Shown here one piece after another: positions 32,370-40,490 of a stretch of 64,000 bases of DNA. Source of the DNA: PWPS01 sp964507105 (GTDB taxonomy: Bacteria > Patescibacteriota > Minisyncoccia > Minisyncoccales > PWPS01). The position numbers and the translations under genes were made by a program. Numbering within the stretch: position 1 is the stretch's first letter; each line of letters starts with the position of its first letter. Below the pieces are notes generated by a model that saw nothing but the letters and a program-made list of their open reading frames with translations, did not search any database and was not told where the DNA came from. The stretch lies in NCBI GenBank assembly GCA_964507105.1, contig CAZDOR010000003.1:25019-89018 (forward strand). The letters run 5' to 3'.

Positions 32370-32395
32370 TAATTTATGCTTGATTTTAGTATAAT
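32367..32395 (+). promoter_or_regulatory. Promoter for the response regulator and cell-wall cluster
   Basis: TTGTAA (32367-32372), 17-bp spacer, perfect TATAAT (32390-32395), 29 bp before the ATG at 32425. It may drive everything through murG. Confidence 0.68.
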
Positions 32396-32424
32396 TCAAT
32401 TAAATTAAGTTAACTTGAAAGAAC

Positions 32425-32793
32425 ATGCCCAAGATATTAATAGTGGAAGACGAAAAAACACTTGCCGAAATGTATAGTGATTATTTTGAAAAAAAGGGAT
32501 ATGAGGTCGTTTGTGCCGGTAATGTTTCACTGTCGCTGGAAGCTGTTAAAGAAGAGTCTCCGGATATAATTTTACTTGATATTTTACTTCCCGGCAGATC
32601 AGGAATTGAGTTTTTATCTGAACTTCGAGACTTAGAAGATCAAGAAGGGTCGGAAATTCCAATAATTGCTTTTTCAAATTATGATGATTCCGAAACCAGG
32701 GAAAAGGCATTCAAGTTCGGGGTTAAGGACTACATAATAAAAACGAACAGTACCCCGAGTAAAATATTGGAAATAGTTGAAAATTATATATAA
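32425..32793 (+). CDS. Single-domain response regulator (CheY-like receiver)
   Basis: 122 residues, receiver domain only. The acidic pair is in VEDEKTL, the phosphorylated Asp in LLDILLPGRSG (about 54), and the conserved Ser and Lys in AFSNYD and YIIKT. No output domain is fused, so it would act by protein contact. No histidine kinase is encoded in the window. It opens the operon leading into dac-mraY-murD-ftsW-murG. Confidence 0.9.
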   Translation: MPKILIVEDEKTLAEMYSDYFEKKGYEVVCAGNVSLSLEAVKEESPDIILLDILLPGRSGIEFLSELRDLEDQEGSEIPIIAFSNYDDSETREKAFKFGVKDYIIKTNSTPSKILEIVENYI

Positions 32794-33796
32794 TTCCAAC
32801 ATCAACAGTTTGATAGTGAGCAAGTTAAATAAAAAAATATTTTTGGTAGTTATTTTCTTAATAGCTTTTATTGGGTTTGCTTATTTGAATTTAGAATCCG
32901 ATCCCAAAGCGGACTCCACGGATACGAATTATGATGAGAGGAAGGAAGTAATCAATATAGATAAAGTTGAAAAAAAACGCCAACTCGAAAGAGATATAAA
33001 CGATCCTCCAAAAATGGATGCTTCTGCCGTATATTCTTTTTATTATGAGGAGGGGGAAAAAGAGATTTTGTTTAGTCTGAATCGACATGAAAAATTACCG
33101 ATTGCCAGCATTACCAAGCTGGTAACCGGATTAATCGTGTATGAAGATTATAGCCTGAATGAACCTGTAGGAGTTGCTGACTCGGATTATCTTGATCAGG
33201 ATAATTTTAGTGACCTCAGAATTTTTAGAGACACCCCATACAGAGAGCTTCTTTACCAACTTCTTTTGGAATCAAACAACAGTAGTGCTTATGCCGCTGC
33301 AGTTACGCCCGAGGATATTGAGTTTGATGATTTTGTAAATATGATGAATGAAAGAGTGAATGAATTGGGAATGAGTCGAACATTTTTTTACAATCCGAGT
33401 GGGTTGGATAATTTAAAAGGAGTTAATTATTCTACAGCAAGAGATTTGGGTGTTTTGACTGTTGAGTTGTTGGATTATCCGAAGTTTTGGGAAATTTTAC
33501 AGAAAACGGAATATGAGATTCACTCAAATAAATCGGACCTTCATTACAAAGTAGAGACTACTAATAAATTTTTAGATGAATCGTATTTTTTTAAAAGTGA
33601 ACTTCCAAAATGGCATGATGATATTTTGGGAGGAAAAACCGGATTCACTCACCAAGCAATGGGGTGTTTAGTGATGGTTTTGGAAGTTGAAGATGGGTAT
33701 TTAGTAAATATTATATTAGGTGCTGAGGGAAGGATCGAGCGGTTCGAAGAAATGGAAAAACTGATTGATTGGGCTTATAGGTCTTATAACTTTTAA
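32777..33796 (+). CDS. D-alanyl-D-alanine carboxypeptidase (peptidase S11)
   Basis: 339 residues from 32777; an in-frame GTG at 32816 is an alternative that avoids overlap with the regulator. An N-terminal anchor (IFLVVIFLIAFIGFAYL) leads to the S11 active-site motifs SITK (in LPIASITKLVTG, about 112), SNN (LLLESNNSSAYA) and KTG (GGKTGFT). It trims the terminal D-Ala of peptidoglycan stems outside the membrane. The PBP5-type C-terminal beta domain is absent. Confidence 0.9.
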   Translation: MKIIYNSNINSLIVSKLNKKIFLVVIFLIAFIGFAYLNLESDPKADSTDTNYDERKEVINIDKVEKKRQLERDINDPPKMDASAVYSFYYEEGEKEILFSLNRHEKLPIASITKLVTGLIVYEDYSLNEPVGVADSDYLDQDNFSDLRIFRDTPYRELLYQLLLESNNSSAYAAAVTPEDIEFDDFVNMMNERVNELGMSRTFFYNPSGLDNLKGVNYSTARDLGVLTVELLDYPKFWEILQKTEYEIHSNKSDLHYKVETTNKFLDESYFFKSELPKWHDDILGGKTGFTHQAMGCLVMVLEVEDGYLVNIILGAEGRIERFEEMEKLIDWAYRSYNF

Positions 33797-33807
33797 TTTT
33801 ATATAAA

Positions 33808-34908
33808 ATGGACCCGGCTGTGGTAAATATTACAAAAGTTTTTGTTTTAGGAGTTATATCCTTTGTGGTTACATTATTTTTTACTCCGGCTTTTACACAT
33901 TTTATTTATAAGTATGAGCTCTGGAAAAACAAAGTTCGCCAAAAAGGTATAGATGGAAAGCAGTTAAAAGTATTTACGGAACATCATTCGGAAAAGGAAA
34001 CCAGTGTTCCCAGAGTAGGGGGAATTTTGGTTTGGTCGATACCTCTTTTGCTTATATTTTTCTTTTATTTTTTAACGTTTTTTTCTGATAGTTTTTGGGT
34101 AGAAAAACTTGATTTTTTAAGTAGAGATCAAACGTGGCTCCCACTTTTTACTTTGGTTACGGCCTCGATAATTGGTTTAACGGATGACATTTTACAAATA
34201 GTAAAAAAACCGGAAAGCGGGCTTTTGAAATTTATTTTTAGACACCTGAAAAGGTATGTCGGAGGAGGACTTTCTTTGAAGTATAGAATATTTTTGGTGA
34301 CTTTGATCGGGTTGATAGGGGGTTGGTGGTTTTATTTTAGACTGGGAAGGGAAGGTATATTTGTTCCAATGTTCGGTCAGTTTTATTTAGGTATATTTTT
34401 TATTCCTTTTTTCATTATAGTTATGCTTGCCACTTATAGTGGAAGCGTAATTGACGGCTTGGACGGACTTTCGGGGGGAGCTTTCGCCGCTATTTTTACA
34501 GCTTTTACAATAATTGCAATCGAGTCGGGGATGATAAATTTGGCTGCCTTTTGTTTAGTTTTAGTCGGCAGCACACTTGCATTTTTATGGCATAACATAC
34601 CACCGGCTAAATTCTACATGGGAGAAACCGGAATATTGGGATTAACGACTACCTTGACTGTTATTGCTTTTTTAACAGATTCAGTTCTTGTTTTGCCGAT
34701 CATCGGTATTTTATTGGTTATTGAGTCCGGGTCGGTAATTTTGCAACTGTTATCCAAAAAGATAAGAGGAAAAAAAATCTTTTTGGCTGCCCCTATCCAT
34801 CATCATTTTGAAGGAAAAGGATGGCCCTCCTATAAAGTAACGATGCGGTTTTGGATTATCGGTGTTTTTGCGGCTATTATCGGGGTTGTGATTAGATTAA
34901 TGGGCTAA
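33808..34908 (+). CDS. mraY: Phospho-N-acetylmuramoyl-pentapeptide-transferase
   Basis: 366 residues with about ten spans. The catalytic motifs are present: SVPRVGGI, LTDDILQI, IDGLDGLSGG (Asp-rich, about 215), PPAKFYMGETG and the HHHFEGKGWPSYKVTMRFW end (PIHHHFE). It transfers phospho-MurNAc-pentapeptide to undecaprenyl phosphate, making lipid I. It lies 11 bp after the carboxypeptidase. Confidence 0.96.
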   Translation: MDPAVVNITKVFVLGVISFVVTLFFTPAFTHFIYKYELWKNKVRQKGIDGKQLKVFTEHHSEKETSVPRVGGILVWSIPLLLIFFFYFLTFFSDSFWVEKLDFLSRDQTWLPLFTLVTASIIGLTDDILQIVKKPESGLLKFIFRHLKRYVGGGLSLKYRIFLVTLIGLIGGWWFYFRLGREGIFVPMFGQFYLGIFFIPFFIIVMLATYSGSVIDGLDGLSGGAFAAIFTAFTIIAIESGMINLAAFCLVLVGSTLAFLWHNIPPAKFYMGETGILGLTTTLTVIAFLTDSVLVLPIIGILLVIESGSVILQLLSKKIRGKKIFLAAPIHHHFEGKGWPSYKVTMRFWIIGVFAAIIGVVIRLMG

Positions 34909-34933
34909 ACTTTAATTGTTTTATTTAGATAAA

Positions 34934-36184
34934 ATGAGTAAAATAATTAATCAATTAAAAAAAGGGTCGATACTGTTGCTCGGTTTTGGTGCAGAAGGAC
35001 GAGACACACTTGATTTTCTTAAATCAAGATTTCCAAACAAAAAAATTGGGGTTGCGGACAAAAAGCAAAAGGATATAGACCGGGCTGGAGTGAGGGCTCA
35101 TTTTGGTGATGATTATATTTCTTCGATTAAAGAGTATGATGTGATAATCAAGTCTCCCGGGGTTCCATTTAGTTTAATTAAAAATAAAATAAAAAATAAA
35201 ATAATTACCAGTCAAACTGATATATTTTTATCAAAAAGATCTTTTGACACAATAGGGGTAACCGGGACAAAAGGAAAGTCCACGACTTGTCTTTGCATAT
35301 ATAATATTTTAAAGAAACAGCTCGATAAAGACGTATATCTATTAGGGAACATAGGGGAGCCGGTTTTGGATTATATAAATAAAGAGGGACTTTTTATTTA
35401 TGAATTATCCAGTTTTCAATTACAAACCACCACTGTAAGCCCTCGCGTAGCGATATTTCTAAATCTTTTCAAGGATCATCTTGATCAACACGCCAGTTTT
35501 AGAGAGTATATCAATTCAAAAGTAAATATTTTTAAATATCAATCGGAATCCGATATATTAATATATAATGAAGATGATCTCCGGGTGTCTGAATTGGTAA
35601 GTAAAACTGAATCAAAAAAAATACCATTTAGTTCCGAATTAAAAATATCGGGAACTCCGGTTTACTTGGAACCGATTTTGGAGGCAGCTAAGCTATTTAA
35701 CGTAAAAAAAAGAATTGCTCAAGATTGTATTGATGATGTTGATTTTCTTCCTCACAGAATGGAAGATTGCGGTACCTACGAAGGAGTCAAATTTATAAAC
35801 GATTCCGCAGCAACTATTCCCGAAGCCGTAGTCGAGGCCATTGATAGTTTAGATGGTCTTAAGACACTTATTGCGGGTGGAGTAGATAAAGGTGGCGATT
35901 ACCGTAAGTTAGCAAAGAAGATTGCTAAAAGTAATGTTGAGACACTTATCTTATTTCCCGATACCGGAGAGAAAATTAAAAAAGATTTAAGGAAAATTAC
36001 CGATGATTTACCGGAAATAATTGATTCCGAAAGTATGAATCATGCGGTGAGAGCAGCTTATAAAAAAACGGATAACGGAACCTGTCTTATGTCTCCCGCA
36101 TCTTCAAGTTTTAATATGTTTTCCAGCTACAAGCACAGAGGAAATGAATTCAGAAAATATGTTAAAAAATATGGGAAAGAATAG
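34934..36184 (+). CDS. murD: UDP-N-acetylmuramoyl-L-alanine--D-glutamate ligase
   Basis: 416 residues from the ATG at 34934, preferred over a TTG at 34916. Features: LLLGFGAEGRDTLDFL, ATP loop GVTGTKGKSTTCL (about 112-124), LSSFQLQTT, NLFKDHLDQH, DSAATIPEAV and IAGGVDKGGDY. The D-Glu-adding step of stem peptide synthesis. It overlaps ftsW by 14 bp. Confidence 0.95.
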   Translation: MSKIINQLKKGSILLLGFGAEGRDTLDFLKSRFPNKKIGVADKKQKDIDRAGVRAHFGDDYISSIKEYDVIIKSPGVPFSLIKNKIKNKIITSQTDIFLSKRSFDTIGVTGTKGKSTTCLCIYNILKKQLDKDVYLLGNIGEPVLDYINKEGLFIYELSSFQLQTTTVSPRVAIFLNLFKDHLDQHASFREYINSKVNIFKYQSESDILIYNEDDLRVSELVSKTESKKIPFSSELKISGTPVYLEPILEAAKLFNVKKRIAQDCIDDVDFLPHRMEDCGTYEGVKFINDSAATIPEAVVEAIDSLDGLKTLIAGGVDKGGDYRKLAKKIAKSNVETLILFPDTGEKIKKDLRKITDDLPEIIDSESMNHAVRAAYKKTDNGTCLMSPASSSFNMFSSYKHRGNEFRKYVKKYGKE

Positions 36185-37286
36185 AGAAGCACCTGATTAT
36201 ATTTTATTGATTTGTACGGGGCTAATAATCCTTCTCGGATTCGCTATTTTCACAAGTGTTTCAATGGCGAAAATAGCCGCTACTGAAGAAGCTCTTTCAC
36301 GAAGTGATCTGTTTTTATTTATTATTCGTCAGTTCGTGTCCGGGCTTTTCCCCGGATTGTTGTTAGCTCTTTTTTTGTACAAAATACCCCTTGAGAAAAT
36401 AAAAAAAATAGCTCCTTTTCTTCTTTTATTGAATATCATTTTAGTAGGTTTGGTTTTTGTTCCGGGCATGGGAGTTACTATAAGGGGAGCCAGAAGATGG
36501 TTGCAAATTGGACCGATCTCCTTTCAGCCAAGTGAATTTTTAAAGTTAACTTTTGTGCTTTATTTAGCAAGCTGGCTTTCAAGTAGAGACAAATTAGAGA
36601 AAGAAAATATTTTTTCTGAAACTTTCATAGCTTTCGGAGCTGTTTGCGGACTAATAAGTGGCTTCATCATATCACAGCCCGATTTCAGCACACTGGCGGT
36701 TATAATTTTGACTGGGTTCGTGATGTATTCGAGTTACAAAGCTCCCATAAAGCAAATTATAACGATTGCAGCAGCGGGGCTTTTTTCCGTTTTTGGATTT
36801 ATAGTTCTTTCTCCATACAGATTGAAGCGAGTGGTTGATCTTTTAATTTCGGGATCCGATTCGCAAGGGCTCTCATACCAAGCGCATCAGGCACTAATAT
36901 CAATAGGGTCGGGTGGACTTTTTGGTTTGGGTTTCGGGATGAGCAATCAAAAGTATGGATTTATACCCTTTTCTATGAGTGATTCGATATTTGCAATTTA
37001 TGCGGAAGAAGCGGGATTTATCGGAAGTTTACTTTTGGTTTCTCTTTTTCTCGTTTTTTTCTGGAGAGGCATAAAATTAGCGAAAGAAAATAAAGATTCT
37101 TTTTTCAGTTTAGTTGCTACGGGAATAAGTTTTTGGATTTTCTTTCAGGCTTTTGTTCATATAGGGTCAATGGCGGGAATTTTACCAATTACCGGAATTC
37201 CGCTTCCCTTTATTAGTTATGGGCGCGCTCATCTGGTAACCGAACTTTCCGCTTTTGGCATTTTAATGAATATTTCAAAATCATAA
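36171..37286 (+). CDS. ftsW: FtsW/RodA/SpoVE-type lipid II polymerase (SEDS)
   Basis: About 371 residues from the ATG at 36171 (MGKNREAPDY); 36144 is the other option. About ten spans. SEDS features: GVTIRGARRWLQIGPISFQPSEF (GARRWL..QPSE), LISIGSGGLFGLGFG, FIPFSMSDSIFAIYAEEAGFIG (opening quoted) and PITGIPLPFISYG. Its position between murD and murG fits FtsW rather than RodA, but this is inferred from context. Confidence 0.92.
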   Translation: MGKNREAPDYILLICTGLIILLGFAIFTSVSMAKIAATEEALSRSDLFLFIIRQFVSGLFPGLLLALFLYKIPLEKIKKIAPFLLLLNIILVGLVFVPGMGVTIRGARRWLQIGPISFQPSEFLKLTFVLYLASWLSSRDKLEKENIFSETFIAFGAVCGLISGFIISQPDFSTLAVIILTGFVMYSSYKAPIKQIITIAAAGLFSVFGFIVLSPYRLKRVVDLLISGSDSQGLSYQAHQALISIGSGGLFGLGFGMSNQKYGFIPFSMSDSIFAIYAEEAGFIGSLLLVSLFLVFFWRGIKLAKENKDSFFSLVATGISFWIFFQAFVHIGSMAGILPITGIPLPFISYGRAHLVTELSAFGILMNISKS

Positions 37287-37300
37287 TTTAAAATAAAAAT

Positions 37301-38434
37301 ATGAAAAAAAGAAAAATAGTATTTACCGGTGGTGGTACGGGCGGGCATGTTTTCCCGCTGGTTTCCGTCATTCGTAATCTTAAAAAATCTTTTCCCGATG
37401 AACATAAGTTAGAACTTTATTACATAGCTCCCAAGGACAATATTCCGGATTTTAATTTTACTCAAGAAGGACTTAAGACCAAGTATATTTTTGCCGGAAA
37501 ATTAAGGCGGTATGTGGACCCGATCTCAATTCTACTCAATTTAATTGATTTAATAAAAACTCCCATTGGGATAATTCAATCGATATTTCACCTCCTTGTT
37601 CTTAATCCCGATGTTATTTTTTCCAAAGGAGGATACGGGTCCGTGCCGGTTACTTTAGCTGCAAAAGTCATGCAGGTTCCCGTAATTCTTCATGAGTCGG
37701 ATGCAGCTCCCGGATTAGCCAACAAAATTGTTTCTCGTTTTGCAACCGAAGTTTTCGTCTCTTTTCAGGATACTATCGGAGTAAATCCCGGCAAAAAATT
37801 TGTTGTTGGAAATCCGATTCGTGAAGGTGTGCTGGATGGAAATGCCGGTCGAGCTAATCAGCGATTTGGGTTAATAGGGGGGAGGCCTACGATATTGATA
37901 ATGGGTGGCTCTCAAGGATCGGAAAGGATAAATGATACCGTTTTAGCAGTATTGAATGAATTTCTTGAAGATTTTGAAATTATTCATCAATGTGGAAGAA
38001 ACAATATCAAGAAAATAAAAAAAGAAACAAGTTTGTTTCTTTCCAATAATAATCAAAAGTATTATCACCCGTATTCGTTTTTTGATGAAGATCAAATGAA
38101 AGACGCTTATGCAGTCGCTGATTTAGTTGTTTCGCGAGCTGGAGCCGGTACGATCTTTGAAATTTTAGCTAATGAAAAGCCGAGCATTTTAATTCCGCTT
38201 CCCGAAGCTGCACAAAATCATCAAGCAGAAAATGCGTATCGAATAGCAAAACACAACGCAACCCTTGTAATGGAGGAAGAAAATTTAACGCCTCACTTTT
38301 TTCTTGAAAATATAAAGTCATTGTTTGAACTTTCATATCGGCTTGAAGAAATGAAAAAAAATACTAAACGACTCAAAAAACCGGATGCTGGAAAGGTTTT
38401 ATCAGCTTATCTAAAGGAGTTTTTACTTAGATGA
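37301..38434 (+). CDS. murG: UDP-N-acetylglucosamine--N-acetylmuramyl transferase
   Basis: 377 residues. GGTGGHVFPLVSVI near the N-terminus, SKGGYGSVPVTLAA, LHESDAAPGLANKIV, IMGGSQGSERIND and SRAGAGTIFEIL match MurG glycosyltransferases, with the UDP-GlcNAc site in the last block. It makes lipid II from lipid I at the inner face of the membrane. It is the last member of the cell-wall cluster; ftsQ, ftsZ, murB and ddl are not seen after it. Confidence 0.95.
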   Translation: MKKRKIVFTGGGTGGHVFPLVSVIRNLKKSFPDEHKLELYYIAPKDNIPDFNFTQEGLKTKYIFAGKLRRYVDPISILLNLIDLIKTPIGIIQSIFHLLVLNPDVIFSKGGYGSVPVTLAAKVMQVPVILHESDAAPGLANKIVSRFATEVFVSFQDTIGVNPGKKFVVGNPIREGVLDGNAGRANQRFGLIGGRPTILIMGGSQGSERINDTVLAVLNEFLEDFEIIHQCGRNNIKKIKKETSLFLSNNNQKYYHPYSFFDEDQMKDAYAVADLVVSRAGAGTIFEILANEKPSILIPLPEAAQNHQAENAYRIAKHNATLVMEEENLTPHFFLENIKSLFELSYRLEEMKKNTKRLKKPDAGKVLSAYLKEFLLR

Positions 38435-38521
38435 TTTGACAAATAATTATAAAAGTTGTTTAAAATAATAAAATTAATTTTTCATAAGTAGCATTGAAAC
38501 AGGTAATGATTAGATTTAGGC

Positions 38522-38902
38522 ATGTTTAAAAAAATTATAATCACAATTATCGTAATAAGTTTCTTTTTTAGCCCAATAGTTTTTGTTAATGCCGATTCCG
38601 GGAGTAGGCGACCGATCAGTACCGCAACAGAAAACTTCTTTTTATTTTTTGAGAAGATGACCGATTCTTTTATGGATTTAATCAATAATATAGTTGATGA
38701 AATTGAATACAGACAAAAAGTTATAGAAGATGAAGTTGAGCAACGAAGAAAAAATTTCATTAATAGAATGATAGAAAAAATAAGTGAGTTTGCGGCTTCT
38801 TTGGTTGATAGAATAAATCGGGCAATTAGTGAGCTTTTCAGGAGCATCTTTATTGGAACTGAAAAAGAGGGGAGTGTTGACTATTGGAAGGTTAGGGTAT
38901 AG
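38522..38902 (+). CDS. Small exported helical protein
   Basis: 126 residues, unassigned. Signal peptide about 1-24 (IIITIIVISFFFSPIVFVNA, then D). The mature part is almost all helix with heptad-like spacing (IVDEIEYRQKVIEDEVEQR and ISEFAASLVDRINRAISEL), predicting an extracytoplasmic coiled coil. A TTGACA at 38438 without a good -10 box might be part of a promoter. Its end abuts the dif-like site. Confidence 0.65.
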   Translation: MFKKIIITIIVISFFFSPIVFVNADSGSRRPISTATENFFLFFEKMTDSFMDLINNIVDEIEYRQKVIEDEVEQRRKNFINRMIEKISEFAASLVDRINRAISELFRSIFIGTEKEGSVDYWKVRV

Positions 38903-38917
38903 TATTATAAATAAGAA

Positions 38918-38945
38918 ACTTCGCATAATGTAACTTTATCGAAGT
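38918..38945 (+). other. Candidate dif site (Xer recombination target)
   Basis: Exactly 28 bp with the dif layout: left arm ACTTCGCATAA, 6-bp centre TGTAAC, right arm TTTATCGAAGT. The outer halves are inverted repeats (ACTTCG / CGAAGT). The left arm shares CGCATAA with the E. coli dif left arm and ACTTC with that of B. subtilis; the right arm matches these less well. It lies 33 bp before the xer start and near the + to - gene-orientation switch at about 40.5 kb. Confidence 0.6.
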
Positions 38946-38978
38946 TTAGGTACAAAAATTAGCTTTCTCCACTAACCT

Positions 38979-39953
38979 ATGAAAAAATCAAAAAAACCGA
39001 TACCGGATCACTTTGAAGAATTTTTTCAATATTTGGATATTGAAAGAGGCCTCTCTCCAAGTTCCCAAGAAACTTATCGAAGATTCCTCTCTCGTTTTCG
39101 TGAATGGTTAGAGACTTCTGATAATTCGGATATCCTTCCCCATGAATTAACTGATAAGCATATTTGGAATTATCGAGTATATTTATCCAAACAAATGAAT
39201 CATAAAAATGAGCCGATAAGTAAAAAAACCAGAAACTATTACCTTATAGCGGTAAGAAATTTACTCAATTTTTTTGCTGATCGTGATATTGATTCTCTTC
39301 CTGCGGAAAAAGTTAAATTAACTAAAGAAAAAGATAATAACTCTCTTAATTTTTTGAACTTGGATCAAATTAAAAAACTTTTAAATGCTCCGAGTCAAGA
39401 AAAAATAACCGGAATTAGAAATAAAGCGATACTGGAAACTCTTTTTTCAACAGGACTAAGAGTTTCCGAGCTGGTTGGGCTTGATCGTGACCAAATAAAT
39501 ATTAGCCAAAAAATCGAAGACTTGGAAGTTGTAGTTACCGGCAAGGGAGATCAAACAAGAACAGTCTATTTTTCACCCAGATCAATAAAAGCAATAAAAA
39601 AATATCTTTTTGCTCGAAAAGATGATGAGAAGGCGTTATTTATTCGATATCGGGGACCCAAAACTGGAAACCGAAGATTGTCTGTTCGGTCGATTGAAAA
39701 TATAGTGAAAAAATATGTGAAGAAAACGGGACTTCCCAAAAATACGACACCACATACTTTACGGCACAGCTATGCTACTGATCTTTTAGCTCAAGGTGTT
39801 GATTTAAGAGTCATTCAAGAATTTTTGGGGCATAAGAATATTGCCACCACCCAGGTTTATACCCATATCACCAGCAAGAAACTTCGTGAAATACATAAAA
39901 AATATCATAGTGGTCAAAATCTTGAAAATAAGGATAAAAATAACGAGGAATAA
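38979..39953 (+). CDS. xerC: Tyrosine recombinase XerC/XerD-type
   Basis: 324 residues. Core-binding domain (about 10-105, YLDIERGLSPSSQETYRRFL) and a complete catalytic domain: Arg in STGLRVSELVGL, Lys in VTGKGDQTR, HTLRHSYATDLLAQG (HxxR), LGHKN and the nucleophile Tyr in TTQVYTHIT. It should resolve chromosome dimers at dif. Whether it is XerC, XerD or the only Xer protein cannot be settled here. A promoter of the type TTGACT-17-TAGTAT may lie within the preceding gene end, which would put the dif-like site in its leader. Confidence 0.92.
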   Translation: MKKSKKPIPDHFEEFFQYLDIERGLSPSSQETYRRFLSRFREWLETSDNSDILPHELTDKHIWNYRVYLSKQMNHKNEPISKKTRNYYLIAVRNLLNFFADRDIDSLPAEKVKLTKEKDNNSLNFLNLDQIKKLLNAPSQEKITGIRNKAILETLFSTGLRVSELVGLDRDQINISQKIEDLEVVVTGKGDQTRTVYFSPRSIKAIKKYLFARKDDEKALFIRYRGPKTGNRRLSVRSIENIVKKYVKKTGLPKNTTPHTLRHSYATDLLAQGVDLRVIQEFLGHKNIATTQVYTHITSKKLREIHKKYHSGQNLENKDKNNEE

Positions 39954-40004
39954 CCCCTATCGCAAAATTAAATTTCTCTAATCGGCTCTCAGCCCCCCTT
40001 GTAC

Positions 40005-40202
40005 TTAAAAAAGTAGTTTTTTATAATTATTTTGGCTAATTTCCGGAGGATCTTCTATTTCTAATTCTTCACTTTCCAGTTCTCGAGAAATCCATCCGAC
40101 CATGTAAAATAGACTGGCAACCAAAGCGATTACAGTCAGCCAAAAAACAGTATCTTTTTTGACAATATTAATAAATTCTGTTAATATTGATTTTAGTTTC
40201 AT
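40005..40202 (-). CDS. Small single-span membrane protein
   Basis: 65 residues, unassigned. One membrane helix (FWLTVIALVASLFYMVGWI, about 20-38) with a basic N-terminus and an acidic C-terminus (SEELEIEDPPE). It is transcribed opposite to xer and rpmA, with only 15 bp to the rpmA start, so both cannot have full promoters in the gap. Coding is suggested by the charge pattern, which fits the positive-inside rule. Confidence 0.5.
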   Translation of the reverse strand: MKLKSILTEFINIVKKDTVFWLTVIALVASLFYMVGWISRELESEELEIEDPPEISQNNYKKLLF

Positions 40203-40217
40203 AAGGATAAAAAGTTT

Positions 40218-40490
40218 ATGGCAACAACAAAATCAGCGGGAACAACAAGATTGGGACGTGATTCTAACCCAAAATATTTGGGTGTAAAAGTTTTTGGTGG
40301 ACAGGAAGTCAAGCCCGGATCAATTATTGTACGACAACGAGGAACTAAATTCGTTCCCGGCAAGAATGTTAAACGTGGCAGGGATGATACTATTTATGCG
40401 GTTAAAAAAGGGACTGTTGAATTCAGAACCAAAACAAAAAAAAGATTTGACGGAAAACGAAAAAAAGTTAAAGTGATTAACGTTCTTTAG
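40218..40490 (+). CDS. rpmA: 50S ribosomal protein L27
   Basis: 90 residues. TTKSAGTTRLGRDSNPKYLGV, then GSIIVRQRGTKFVPGKNV and GRDDTIYAVKKGTVEF are diagnostic of bL27 (opening quoted in part). The N-terminus begins MATTKSAG, so the Firmicutes-type cleavable extension is absent. AAGGAT 10 nt before the ATG is a modest Shine-Dalgarno site. The usual partner rplU is not adjacent. The end overlaps convergent pyrG by 14 bp. Confidence 0.96.
   Translation: MATTKSAGTTRLGRDSNPKYLGVKVFGGQEVKPGSIIVRQRGTKFVPGKNVKRGRDDTIYAVKKGTVEFRTKTKKRFDGKRKKVKVINVL

Noticed and set aside
38979..39953. Mobile-element integrase
   Set aside because: No attachment repeats, cargo or transposon genes; length and position next to a dif-like site fit a housekeeping Xer.
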